Position numbers and translations under genes: made by a program | NCBI RefSeq assembly: GCF_016916835.1 | Contig: NZ_JAFFIX010000028.1 | Span: 1-64,000, forward strand | Origin: Actinacidiphila bryophytorum | GTDB taxonomy: Bacteria; Actinomycetota; Actinomycetes; Streptomycetales; Streptomycetaceae | Reading direction: 5' to 3' | Length of the DNA stretch: 64,000 bases | Notes under the pieces: generated by a model | What the model was told of the DNA's origin: nothing | Seen by the model: only the letters and a program-made list of their open reading frames with translations | The model's database searches: none | Shown here: piece after piece, positions 45,024 through 52,391 of the stretch | Layout: each line of letters begins with the position of its first letter | Numbering within the stretch: position 1 is the first letter of the stretch

Positions 45024-46876
45024 GAGGCGGACGCCGGGCGGCGCTCCCGCCGTCCGGGTGGTCGCCCCCCGAACGGCTGCCCGACGGGGTGTCGGGGGCA
45101 GTGGTGCTGTTCCGCGAGGAGAATACGGGCCGGACCGTCCGGTTCGACTGCTCGGACCTGCCGGTCTCGCCACCGGTACGGGACTGGCTGGTCCGGCGGC
45201 TGGCCGAGCGGGCGGGTGCCCGCAGCGGCGTGAAGCGAGCGACATCCTTCCGCACCGGCTACCAGGTCGTGCGGGACTTCGCCCGTGTACTCGCTCACTG
45301 CGAACCGTCACCTGGGCGCCCGGCGGACATCACGGCCGGGCACATCAAGGCTTTCAAGGCCCGCTACGAGGACCCGCAGACCCGCCGTACCTGCGTGGCC
45401 CGTCTGCGGATCGTGTTGCGCGGCTGCACGGAGCTCCCCGAAGCTGCGCGACGCGAGCTGTTCGAGACCCGGCTGCCTGTCAAGCAGGTGTCCGAGCAGG
45501 TCACGGCATACTCCGAGGACGACTGGCAGCAGATCATGACTGCGCTGCGGCGGGATGTCCGGCTGTGCCGGGACCGGATCCGGAACGGAATCCACCTGCT
45601 TGAGCGGCTGCGTGCCGGCGACCTGGGTGGGGACAGTCCTAACGCCGAGCCAGCGCGCCTGCTGGACCTGTTCGCGCGAACCGGCGATCTGCCCCGCCAG
45701 AGTGATGGCGGAGGCACGCCTGCAGTCCAGCGATGCGGCGGCGTGACCGCGCTGGTGCGCATGCTGACGCTGTCCCAGCAAGAGGCCACCGCCTTCGCCC
45801 TGCTGCTGTCCATCCTGACGGCGGAGAACATCGGAACGGTCGCGAAGTGGCCTGCGGCACACGCGCGACCCGACGGCAGCGGCGATGGGGCCGTGGCGGT
45901 GGCTCTGGTCGAGCAGCGGAAGCCGCGGCGCGGGCCGGATCGTGAGCAGCGGGTGGCAGCGGTCGAGGACCTTCCCGTGTCTCTGCGGACGGTGCTGGAG
46001 CGGGTACAGGAAGACGAGCCCCTGTTCCACTCACCACTGCAAATCTACGAACTCCTCTTGGAACTGACCTCGCCCGCACGCCTGATCAGTGGGCTGACTG
46101 GGGCATTCGTCCACCGCCGGCTCGCCAATCCGACGAAGTCGGACGCTCTGTGGTCGGACGAGATCCGCGTAGAGCGCTGGGCCAGGACCCGCGGCTTCCC
46201 GCCGGCCAAGCTGGCCCGCGAAGACGGTCCGCCCGGCATCGACGTGCGCCGCATCCGCCAGACCGCCCTGGAGATCCAGCGCCGCCCCGTGTCGCACGCG
46301 ACGAGGACACTGCGCGACCACTACCTGCGACGTAGCCGGACGGTCCGTGACCAGAGCAAGCACGTGGTCGCCGAGGCACTGCACGAGGAGGTCGGCAAGG
46401 CGCGGGAGGCCGCGAAAGTCGTCGTACTCCCTTCCCGTCTGCTCGACCTGGCAGCCGAAGAGCTGGATACCGCAGCAGCCGAGGCCGGGCTCGAACCAAC
46501 CACTTTGAAGAACATGCTGTCGGGCGAGCTGGACACAGCCGTCGTCTCCTGCAGGGATCATCGCGACAGCCCGCATGCTCCGCCCGGCGTCGCGTGCCCG
46601 GCATCGTTCCTGCACTCCTGCCTGAACTGCCCGAACGCACGGGCTCTGCCGCACCAGTTGCCGATCCAGGTCGCATTGCACGATCGGCTGGAGGCGCTGC
46701 GGCCCAACATGGACCCGGCACTGTGGGACATGCGCTACGCGACTCCCCTGGCCCGGCTGAGCGACATCCTCGGCCACTACAGCGCGGCCGAACGCGAGCA
46801 CGCACGCGGCTCGGCCACCGACCGGCACCACACGCTGATCACCTCCCTGCTGGACGGACGGACCGACGTGCGATGA
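45020..46876 (+). CDS. Tyrosine recombinase-like protein 2 of the element, degenerate active site
   Basis: A 618-residue protein with a core-binding region near 60-140 and a recombinase-like domain to about 440. The nucleophile is kept (Y435 in RDHYL), as is R413 in the box II region (VRRIRQT), but the His of HxxR is Arg (R410). In box I, where recombinases have GLR, it reads LTAENIGTVAKW with no Arg. About 180 more residues follow, including a Cys-rich segment (CRDH to HSCLNCPNA, four Cys) that may bind zinc. It may therefore act as a structural partner of recombinases 1 and 3. The start and stop both overlap neighbours by ATGA. Confidence 0.8.
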   Translation: MRGGRRAALPPSGWSPPERLPDGVSGAVVLFREENTGRTVRFDCSDLPVSPPVRDWLVRRLAERAGARSGVKRATSFRTGYQVVRDFARVLAHCEPSPGRPADITAGHIKAFKARYEDPQTRRTCVARLRIVLRGCTELPEAARRELFETRLPVKQVSEQVTAYSEDDWQQIMTALRRDVRLCRDRIRNGIHLLERLRAGDLGGDSPNAEPARLLDLFARTGDLPRQSDGGGTPAVQRCGGVTALVRMLTLSQQEATAFALLLSILTAENIGTVAKWPAAHARPDGSGDGAVAVALVEQRKPRRGPDREQRVAAVEDLPVSLRTVLERVQEDEPLFHSPLQIYELLLELTSPARLISGLTGAFVHRRLANPTKSDALWSDEIRVERWARTRGFPPAKLAREDGPPGIDVRRIRQTALEIQRRPVSHATRTLRDHYLRRSRTVRDQSKHVVAEALHEEVGKAREAAKVVVLPSRLLDLAAEELDTAAAEAGLEPTTLKNMLSGELDTAVVSCRDHRDSPHAPPGVACPASFLHSCLNCPNARALPHQLPIQVALHDRLEALRPNMDPALWDMRYATPLARLSDILGHYSAAEREHARGSATDRHHTLITSLLDGRTDVR

Positions 46877-48996
46877 CCATCCCCGCTCACCTCCAGGTCC
46901 CGGCTGCGGACTCTCCCGTGCCCTGGCCCGACGACGACGTTCCCGTACTGCGCAATCGGCCCGTCAGGCTCGGCACGGACACCGCCGGCTTGTCCCGCTT
47001 CGGCGACGACGTATGGAACATCCGCCCCGCTCACCGTGACGCCCACACCGGCATCAGCAGCCTCAACCTCCTCGTCTTCCCGAAACCGCTCCGCCGCCAG
47101 TTCCGCACCGTCCTCCTGGCCGCGCTCGACCATCCGCAGCCGGTGGAGCCGACTGGCCTTCAACGGTCCGCCGAATACATCGGGATCGGCTCGATGCCAG
47201 GACTCCTCCGCGACCTGCAACTGTTCGCCCGCTGGATGCACAGCCGGGGCTTCAGGCACATCAGCAACATCACCGACCACGACCTCGACACGTACCTGAG
47301 CCACGTCCTCGGGACGACCATGTCGCTCGGACGGAAGGCGGACGTCCTTGGCGCGGTGCGGACCCTCTGGCTCTTCCGCGACGTGTTGCCCATCGCATGC
47401 CGCCTCAATGCGCAATTCCCGTGGCCGGGGCGGAGCGCCAACGAACTCGTCGGCCTGCGGTCGGCAGGCGGTGAGAACAAGCGTCCCCGTATCCATGACG
47501 CCACCATGGAGGCCCTGCTCGCCTGGTCGCTGCTCATGGTGGAGCAGATCGGCCCGGACGTCCGCGATGCCTGGCACGAGTACACCCAGCTGTGCCGGGG
47601 AGAACACCCTTCCCAAGCGATCTACTCCGGGACCGCGGGTCCCCGCCTGCACACCTACGTGGACTTCTGCCGCCGCACCGGCACACCGCTGCCGGGAACG
47701 CCCGGCCCCGAGGGACCCCAGATCAACTACGGCCACGTGCTGCGGCTCATCGGCCTGGACGACAAAAGCCAGTTCAGCCCGACCCAAAAGCGCTGGCTGG
47801 CCCGACAGGGTCTGGTCGTCGCCGAGCGCAGCTCGGTGGGCGCTGTCACCGGGCAGATCCAGGGACGCCCATGGCGTGACGCTCCCCTCACTGTCGGGGA
47901 GCTGCCCGGACTATGGCGTCGGCTGAACGGGGCGCTGTTCACCGTCGTCTGCTACTTGTCCGGGATGCGCCCCGGAGAGGTGCTGTCATTGCGCCGCGGG
48001 TGCCGCGGCACGGACGAGGCGACTGGGCAACTCGTCGTCCACGGTCACCGCGGCAAGGGCTACGACCGCGCGCCCGACACCCCCGATCGGGTCGAACCCG
48101 CGCGCCCCTGGGTAGTCGTCGATGCCGTGCACGACGCCATCGCGTTGCTGGAGTCGCTACACGACCAGCCCTATCTCTTCCCGGCGCAGCTTCGTGCGGG
48201 CAGCTTCCGCCCCTCCGCGACGCATGCTCGCACCTGCAGCGCAGTCAATCGGGACATCGCTGACTTCGCCGCCTGGGTGAATCAGTCCTTCCGCCGTGCC
48301 GACGGAAGCGCGCCCATCCCCGACGATCCGGCTGGAAAGCTCAACGCCAGCCGCTTCCGCCGCACTCTGGCTCGGTTCATCGTGCGCCGCCCGCGCGGCC
48401 TCATTGCGGCGGCGCTCCAATACGGCCACGTCGACACCAAGGTGACGCTCAACTACGCGGGCGCCCCCGACACCGAGTGGCTGCAGGATGTCGCTGTCGA
48501 GAAACTCGAACTCATCCTGGAGCAGATCAGCGAGGACGCCCAGAGACTTGCGGCAGGCGAGCACGTCAGTGGACCGTCTGCCGACGAGTACCGCCGCAGG
48601 GTCACCTGCGCAGCCGAATTCCCCGGCCGCACAGTCATCAGCCCTCGCAGCGCCGCGCGCCTCCTGGCAGGCACGGATCCCCAGGTGCACCACGGCGAGG
48701 GCATGACCTGCGTCTGGCGGCCCGAGACGGCCGCCTGCCGCGCCTCGCGCCTGGCCCAGGGGCTGCCAGAACCGGCAGGCCCCGAGGAGAGCGAGTGCCG
48801 GTCCAGCTGCACCAATCTCGCCTTCACCGACCGGGACATCGCCCACCGCAAGCAGGATCTCCGCGACTGGGAGGCGGCAGCATCCGACCCGCTGACACCC
48901 CGGCCCCTGCGTGACCGGGCCACGGCACAGGCCGAACGCATCACCTCGCTCATCCGCCATCACGAGCAAGACCGCACCGAAGGAGCTCCGGCATGA
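46873..48996 (+). CDS. Tyrosine recombinase 3 of the element
   Basis: A 707-residue recombinase. The core-binding domain is near 110-200 (LLRDLQLFARWMHSRGF), followed by an insert, then the catalytic domain with R366 (SGMRPGEVLSL), R497 in SRFRRT (the usual His is R494), H519 (YGHVDTKVT) and Y528. The tail of about 150 residues contains Cys-rich pieces (GMTCVWRPETAACRAS, ESECRSSCTN) that may bind a metal. Unlike recombinase 2 it keeps both Arg and Tyr residues, so it is probably active. It starts at the ATGA overlap with recombinase 2 and overlaps the next small gene in the same way. Confidence 0.85.
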   Translation: MTIPAHLQVPAADSPVPWPDDDVPVLRNRPVRLGTDTAGLSRFGDDVWNIRPAHRDAHTGISSLNLLVFPKPLRRQFRTVLLAALDHPQPVEPTGLQRSAEYIGIGSMPGLLRDLQLFARWMHSRGFRHISNITDHDLDTYLSHVLGTTMSLGRKADVLGAVRTLWLFRDVLPIACRLNAQFPWPGRSANELVGLRSAGGENKRPRIHDATMEALLAWSLLMVEQIGPDVRDAWHEYTQLCRGEHPSQAIYSGTAGPRLHTYVDFCRRTGTPLPGTPGPEGPQINYGHVLRLIGLDDKSQFSPTQKRWLARQGLVVAERSSVGAVTGQIQGRPWRDAPLTVGELPGLWRRLNGALFTVVCYLSGMRPGEVLSLRRGCRGTDEATGQLVVHGHRGKGYDRAPDTPDRVEPARPWVVVDAVHDAIALLESLHDQPYLFPAQLRAGSFRPSATHARTCSAVNRDIADFAAWVNQSFRRADGSAPIPDDPAGKLNASRFRRTLARFIVRRPRGLIAAALQYGHVDTKVTLNYAGAPDTEWLQDVAVEKLELILEQISEDAQRLAAGEHVSGPSADEYRRRVTCAAEFPGRTVISPRSAARLLAGTDPQVHHGEGMTCVWRPETAACRASRLAQGLPEPAGPEESECRSSCTNLAFTDRDIAHRKQDLRDWEAAASDPLTPRPLRDRATAQAERITSLIRHHEQDRTEGAPA

Positions 48997-49427
48997 CCGC
49001 CCGCCGCCCCCGCGACCTAAGCGCCGAACGCTCCACGCTCCGAGCTGCCGCCGACCGCCTTCTGGAAGGCACCCCACTGCACTCGGAGTCCGGCCGTCTC
49101 ACCGTCACCGAGCTACTGCGTGAATCCGGCCTGCGGCGAGACGTCGCCTACAGCGACCACAAGGACCTCGTCGAGGAGTTCCAGGCACGCGCGCGAGCCC
49201 GGCAGCACACACCTGCCCTCGCCCAGTCGTTGGCCGATGAGAACGCCGGGCTGAAGGAGAGACTCACGGCAGCCCTGTCCGCACTCGCCAGGGAACGCGA
49301 GATCACCGCGGCCCTCCGCCGTCTCGTTGCCGAACTGGACCTGGAACTGTACGCGGCTCGCGAAGAACCCGGGCCCTCTCGGGTCACAGCCCTGCCGCCC
49401 CGCAGGCGTCCCGGGCCGCGTGCCTGA
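48993..49427 (+). CDS. Small HTH/coiled-coil accessory protein (TnpC/DUF6262-like)
   Basis: A 144-residue protein. Residues about 35-65 look like a helix-turn-helix (RLTVTELLRESGLRRDVAYS), followed by a long charged coiled coil (about 65-125; ADENAGLKERLTAALSALAR) and a basic Pro-rich tail. Position and build match the small last gene of Tn554-type recombinase sets (TnpC), which influences orientation and efficiency of transposition, and resemble DUF6262 proteins. The assignment rests on context and shape. Translation is coupled to recombinase 3 by ATGA. Confidence 0.7.
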   Translation: MTARRPRDLSAERSTLRAAADRLLEGTPLHSESGRLTVTELLRESGLRRDVAYSDHKDLVEEFQARARARQHTPALAQSLADENAGLKERLTAALSALAREREITAALRRLVAELDLELYAAREEPGPSRVTALPPRRRPGPRA

Positions 49428-49468
49428 GCCGCCTCGCCGAGGGCAGCATCCTCCGTAGGATCGCGGGC

Positions 49469-49957
49469 ATGCCAGCTGACGAAAGCGTTACCCGAGCTAC
49501 TTTTGCCGATCGCCTCCAGGCAATCGTCGCCCCTCATCCGATGCCGCTCCTCCCGCGCCGTATCTGGTCAGACGAGAACTGGGGCCGCATCCAGATCGGT
49601 TACCGCTCTCGGGGCATGGACGAGAAGTGGGACGTCTTCGCCGAGGGCGCTGTTGTCTTCCTGCATCGGAGCTGGACAGGCCGTGGGATCTTCGAAGCGA
49701 TCTTTTCCCCGGCCGACGGCGGTGGCTGGCGGATCGCCGAGGCCATGGTGGAACGTGACCCGGAGCGCTACCGCAATCAGGACGATGAGTACGACTGCCT
49801 CATGCTCGAACTGGTGCTCAGTACGATCGTTCTCGGAGAACCTTCGCCAGAACTCCGCTCGCAATTCGTGGACCTGGCTCGCAAGAGGTCGGGAAACGCG
49901 GACGTTCCCGCCGGGGTCGTGCAGCACAGCGCTCTCGGCCTGAGGACGGATTCCTAA
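49469..49957 (+). CDS. Element cargo: 162-aa protein with HRSWTG motif, function unknown
   Basis: A soluble protein with no signal or membrane segment. The central region reads RGMDEKWDVF (48-57), then an E/G turn and FLHRSWTGRG (64-73), which looks like two beta strands carrying a strongly conserved-type motif, followed by an acidic helical half (AMVERDPERYRNQDDEYD). I recall HRSWTG-type motifs in unassigned bacterial proteins but cannot name a family. The ATG at 49469 has TAGGA 8 bases upstream; this site can pair with ATCCT at 49449, so translation may be dampened. It is convergent with the cargo Nudix gene. The codon bias is less G/C-extreme than the host genes. Confidence 0.7.
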   Translation: MPADESVTRATFADRLQAIVAPHPMPLLPRRIWSDENWGRIQIGYRSRGMDEKWDVFAEGAVVFLHRSWTGRGIFEAIFSPADGGGWRIAEAMVERDPERYRNQDDEYDCLMLELVLSTIVLGEPSPELRSQFVDLARKRSGNADVPAGVVQHSALGLRTDS

Positions 49958-50029
49958 GTGCCGCCTGCCCCTGTCGGGCTCCCCAACCCCACCGTGGCAG
50001 GCGAGTTCGCCGGAGCGCGGCCCGGCACT

Positions 50030-50434
50030 TCAGGAAGGCGCCACCAGGTGGCCCGCGGCCCTCAGATCATCGAAGAGCAGCTGGTCGACGGGGGGCACAA
50101 GATCCCGAGCCGCGTAGGAGTACCAGGCGACCTCTGCGATCTCGCTACTCGGGACCAACTCCCCCTGGTAGTCGGCGGTGTAGCAGGCCATACGCACCAC
50201 CGTGGCCTCTGACAGCCCCGGCACCTGCGCCTCGTACGTGCCCACATGGACGGCTGTCCCTGGGTCGAGGAACACCGTCAGCTCCTCCTCGATCTCTCGC
50301 ACCAAGGTCTCCAGGTCGGTCTCGGCACCCTCACGCTTGCCGCCCGGGATGAAAAAGACGTCCTTCCCGCGCGGGCGGGCGCACAAGATGTGGCCGTTCT
50401 CGATCCGCACCCAGGCCACCGTGTCGATCAGCAC
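50030..50434 (-). CDS. Element cargo: Nudix hydrolase
   Basis: A 134-residue Nudix protein with the complete box GGKREGAETDLETLVREIEE-EL (catalytic REIEEE), N-terminal strand VAWVRIENGHILCARPRGKD, and a C-terminal part with EVAWYSY. It hydrolyses a nucleoside diphosphate linked to another group; the substrate is not evident. The GTG at 50434 has GGGG 7 bases upstream. It differs clearly from the host Nudix gene that the element interrupts (VFFIPGGKREGAET versus WELPGGKLEPGES), so it is not a leftover copy. Lying inside the borders it belongs to the element. Confidence 0.88.
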   Translation of the reverse strand: MLIDTVAWVRIENGHILCARPRGKDVFFIPGGKREGAETDLETLVREIEEELTVFLDPGTAVHVGTYEAQVPGLSEATVVRMACYTADYQGELVPSSEIAEVAWYSYAARDLVPPVDQLLFDDLRAAGHLVAPS

Positions 50435-50552
50435 GGGAACGCCCCATTTCCCTCTCGCTCAGCACCGCCGCAAGAGACCCTATCTGGCGGCAGAAGGTCG
50501 ACCAGCAACCCGGATGTCCTGGCGACAACACGCATCCCGACAACCGACTTGC

Positions 50553-50672
50553 CTAATGAACGCCGGGCAGCTCCCAGCGCCCGGCGAGCGCCGCGGGGGC
50601 GGTGCGGCGGGCGGCCAGCAGCCGCCCGGCGGACAGCACGGCGCCGCCCACCACCAGCGGGGCCTGGCTCAC
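50553..50672 (-). pseudogene. N-terminal half of split MutT-type Nudix hydrolase
   Basis: The GTG at 50672 overlaps the stop of the upstream small gene (GTGA). It reads VSQAPLVVGGAVLSAGRLLA to GRWELPG, the usual MutT beginning just before the Nudix box, then enters the element at the core CGCCGG and stops after two foreign residues (VH). With the C-terminal half (43072-43367) it forms a full 133-residue ORF. Confidence 0.88.
50561..50566. repeat. Right core attachment site CGCCGG
   Basis: Left of this core is element sequence (GCCTAATGAA), right of it host Nudix sequence (GCAGCTCCCAG). It is identical to 43362-43367. The last 10 bases of the element, read inward, are TTCATTAGGC, matching TTCTCTAGGC at the left end in 8 of 10 positions. 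Confidence 0.85.
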
Positions 50673-50875
50673 GCCTGGGCCATCCGCGGGGCGATGCGCT
50701 CGATGACGTAGCGCCGCTCCCGGTCGGCGCCCTGCTCCTGGCCGCGCTGCCGGGTGCGGCCGTCGAGCTGGTCGGCGATCCGCTCGGCCTCGGCCCGGGT
50801 CGCGTACCGGCCGACGCGGTAGCGGTTGGCCCCGTCGTCCTGGCGTATGAGGACCCACACGAGGTCGGACGTCAT
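50669..50875 (-). CDS. 68-aa small protein, SPOR-like
   Basis: Starts MTSDLVWVLIRQDDGANRYR at ATG 50875, with AAAGG 9 bases upstream. The in-frame GTG and ATG before it overlap that site. The pattern VGRYATRAEAERIADQLDG looks like a short SPOR or similar beta-alpha unit, but without signal or membrane segment. It lies 4 bases after the RpiB-like gene and overlaps the split Nudix gene by GTGA, so the three were one operon before the element arrived. Function unknown. Confidence 0.75.
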   Translation of the reverse strand: MTSDLVWVLIRQDDGANRYRVGRYATRAEAERIADQLDGRTRQRGQEQGADRERRYVIERIAPRMAQA

Positions 50876-50879
50876 CGGC

Positions 50880-51425
50880 TCATGACCTTTCACTTGCGCC
50901 GCCGGCGGACGGGCCGGCGGCGGGGGCGCTCTTCACGGTGGGGGCGGGCGGCGCATCGGGGGCGCCCGGCGCGGAGGGGGCGGACTCGATCGCGCCGAGG
51001 TGCGCGATGTTCGCGCGGTCCTGGGCGTCGCGGTCCCCGTCGGCCGCCGCGTCGAACCAGGCGTCGAGGATCTCGCCCAGGAGTCCGCCGGACAGCAGGC
51101 GCAGGCTGAGCGCCAGCGCGTTGGCGTCGCTCCACACGCGCGCCCCGCGCGCCGAGTAGGCGTCGCCGCACAGCGCCGCGCGGACGCCGGGCACCTTGTT
51201 GGCCGCCATCGACGCGCCGGCGCCCGTCCAGCAGCACACGACCGCCTGGTCGGCCGCTCCGGACGCGACGGCGCGCGCCGCGGCCTCGGCGCTCCAGGCC
51301 CAGTCGGCCCGGTCGCCGTCGCGGAGCGCGCCGAAGACCTCCACCGCGTGGCCGCGGCGGCGCAGCTCTTCGACGGCCTGCCGGGCGATCGGCTCATCCA
51401 TGTCCGAGGAAACGGCGATGCGCAT
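50880..51425 (-). CDS. RpiB/LacA/LacB family sugar-phosphate isomerase
   Basis: A 181-residue protein starting MRIAVSSDMDEPIARQAVEE, as in RpiB. The active-site segment VVCCWTGAGASMAANKVPGV carries the catalytic Cys and the anion-binding Gly-rich turn, and RAALCGDAYSARGARVWSDA follows as in the family. It should interconvert aldose and ketose phosphates such as ribose-5-phosphate. The last 35 residues are a Pro/Ala-rich tail not needed for the fold. The ATG at 51425 is the family start; an earlier ATG adds 16 unrelated residues. Confidence 0.88.
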   Translation of the reverse strand: MRIAVSSDMDEPIARQAVEELRRRGHAVEVFGALRDGDRADWAWSAEAAARAVASGAADQAVVCCWTGAGASMAANKVPGVRAALCGDAYSARGARVWSDANALALSLRLLSGGLLGEILDAWFDAAADGDRDAQDRANIAHLGAIESAPSAPGAPDAPPAPTVKSAPAAGPSAGGASERS

Positions 51426-51526
51426 ATGCCCGACCCTACGCCCGAGGTTCACAGCGCGGGTACGCATTGACACGAAGAGGAACCGATCAGGCCATCCGTT
51501 CGACCAGAAGTCGACGCCCCGTCAAC

Positions 51527-52279
51527 TCACCGTACGGGCAGGTGGTAGACCGCCCGGTACTTCTCCGCCGGGATGATCACGTCGGCGGTCTCCACCGGCA
51601 GCCCCGAGGCGTAGTACGTGCGCCGGATCTCGATGACCAGGTGCCCCGGCACCCCGCCGAGCGCCGCGGTCTCGGCCGCCAGGCCCGGCCGCGCGCCGAC
51701 CTCCTCGGCCATGTGGTCCACCGTCACGTCGATGGCCGCCATCCTGGCCACCACGCCCTGCCCGCCGACCGGCCCCTCCTCGGGCAGCAGCACCGGGGTG
51801 CGGCCGGTGAGCGCCAGCGGCTCCCACGAGGTCGACAGCAGCGCGGGCTCGCCCTCGGTGCGGAAGAGGTAGTGGGTGCGCATCACCCGCTCGCCCGGTT
51901 CGATCCGCAGCCGCTCGGCGACGTCGAGCGTCGCCGTGTCCTGCACGCTGCGCGACTCCCAGCTGCCCTTGCTGCCCTCGTCCGCCTGCTCCTGCCGGTA
52001 GGGCGTGGACGGCCCCGCCGGCCGGTAGCCGCTGCGGACGACACGGCGGGGCCGCGGGCGCTCGCGCACGTACGTGCCGGACCCCGAGCGGCCCTCGACG
52101 AAGCCCTCGGCCATCAGCACCTTGCGCGCTTCGAGCGCGACGGTGTCCGAGACGCCGTACTCGGTGCGGATTCTCGCCTGCGACGGGAGCCGGGCGTGCG
52201 GGGGAAGCGTGCCGTCGAGGATCTTGCGGCGCAGATCGTCGGCGACGCGCAGGTACGCGGGCTGCTCACCGAATGCCAC
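51527..52279 (-). CDS. GntR-family regulator, HutC/UTRA type
   Basis: A 250-residue DNA-binding regulator. The N-terminal winged helix (about 5-72) has YLRVADDLRRKILDGTLPP and LPSQARIRTEYGVSDTVALE as the recognition helix. The C-terminal effector-binding UTRA domain (about 95-245) contains PGERVMRTHYLF and LVIEIRRTYY. The GTG at 52279 has GGGAGGGG 5 bases upstream, so the five extra in-frame residues are unlikely. Members of this class usually respond to a small metabolite and control neighbouring or remote catabolic genes. No target is obvious here. Confidence 0.9.
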   Translation of the reverse strand: MAFGEQPAYLRVADDLRRKILDGTLPPHARLPSQARIRTEYGVSDTVALEARKVLMAEGFVEGRSGSGTYVRERPRPRRVVRSGYRPAGPSTPYRQEQADEGSKGSWESRSVQDTATLDVAERLRIEPGERVMRTHYLFRTEGEPALLSTSWEPLALTGRTPVLLPEEGPVGGQGVVARMAAIDVTVDHMAEEVGARPGLAAETAALGGVPGHLVIEIRRTYYASGLPVETADVIIPAEKYRAVYHLPVR

Positions 52280-52391
52280 GGGCGCCCCTCCCAAGGGGTT
52301 GACTGTCCGCGACAGCTTCGCAACCCTTAGTACTCGACCGCAAGCCCTGCCCCGAGCGTCACACTCCGCGCACGCCGGCCCCGGCGCCGGC

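Larger units (their letters stand above)
43362..50566 (+). mobile_element. Tyrosine-recombinase element (Tn554-like) inserted in a Nudix gene
   Basis: The borders are the 6-bp core CGCCGG at 43362-43367 and 50561-50566. Removing 7199 bp (element plus one core) restores the host Nudix ORF. It contains three tyrosine recombinases and one small HTH/coiled-coil gene, coupled by three ATGA overlaps, then two cargo genes in convergent orientation. Inside the borders the ends share an imperfect inverted motif TTC-NN-TAGGC and a subterminal GTCGGTT. Tandem tyrosine recombinases plus a small accessory gene, and a six-base core without longer duplications, recall Tn554. Three large recombinases instead of two also recalls RIT elements. 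Family assignment needs a search. Confidence 0.88.

Noticed and set aside
43362-50566. The split Nudix gene as two independent small genes
   Set aside because: One half lacks a start, the other stops two codons past the junction, and they join in frame at a shared core.
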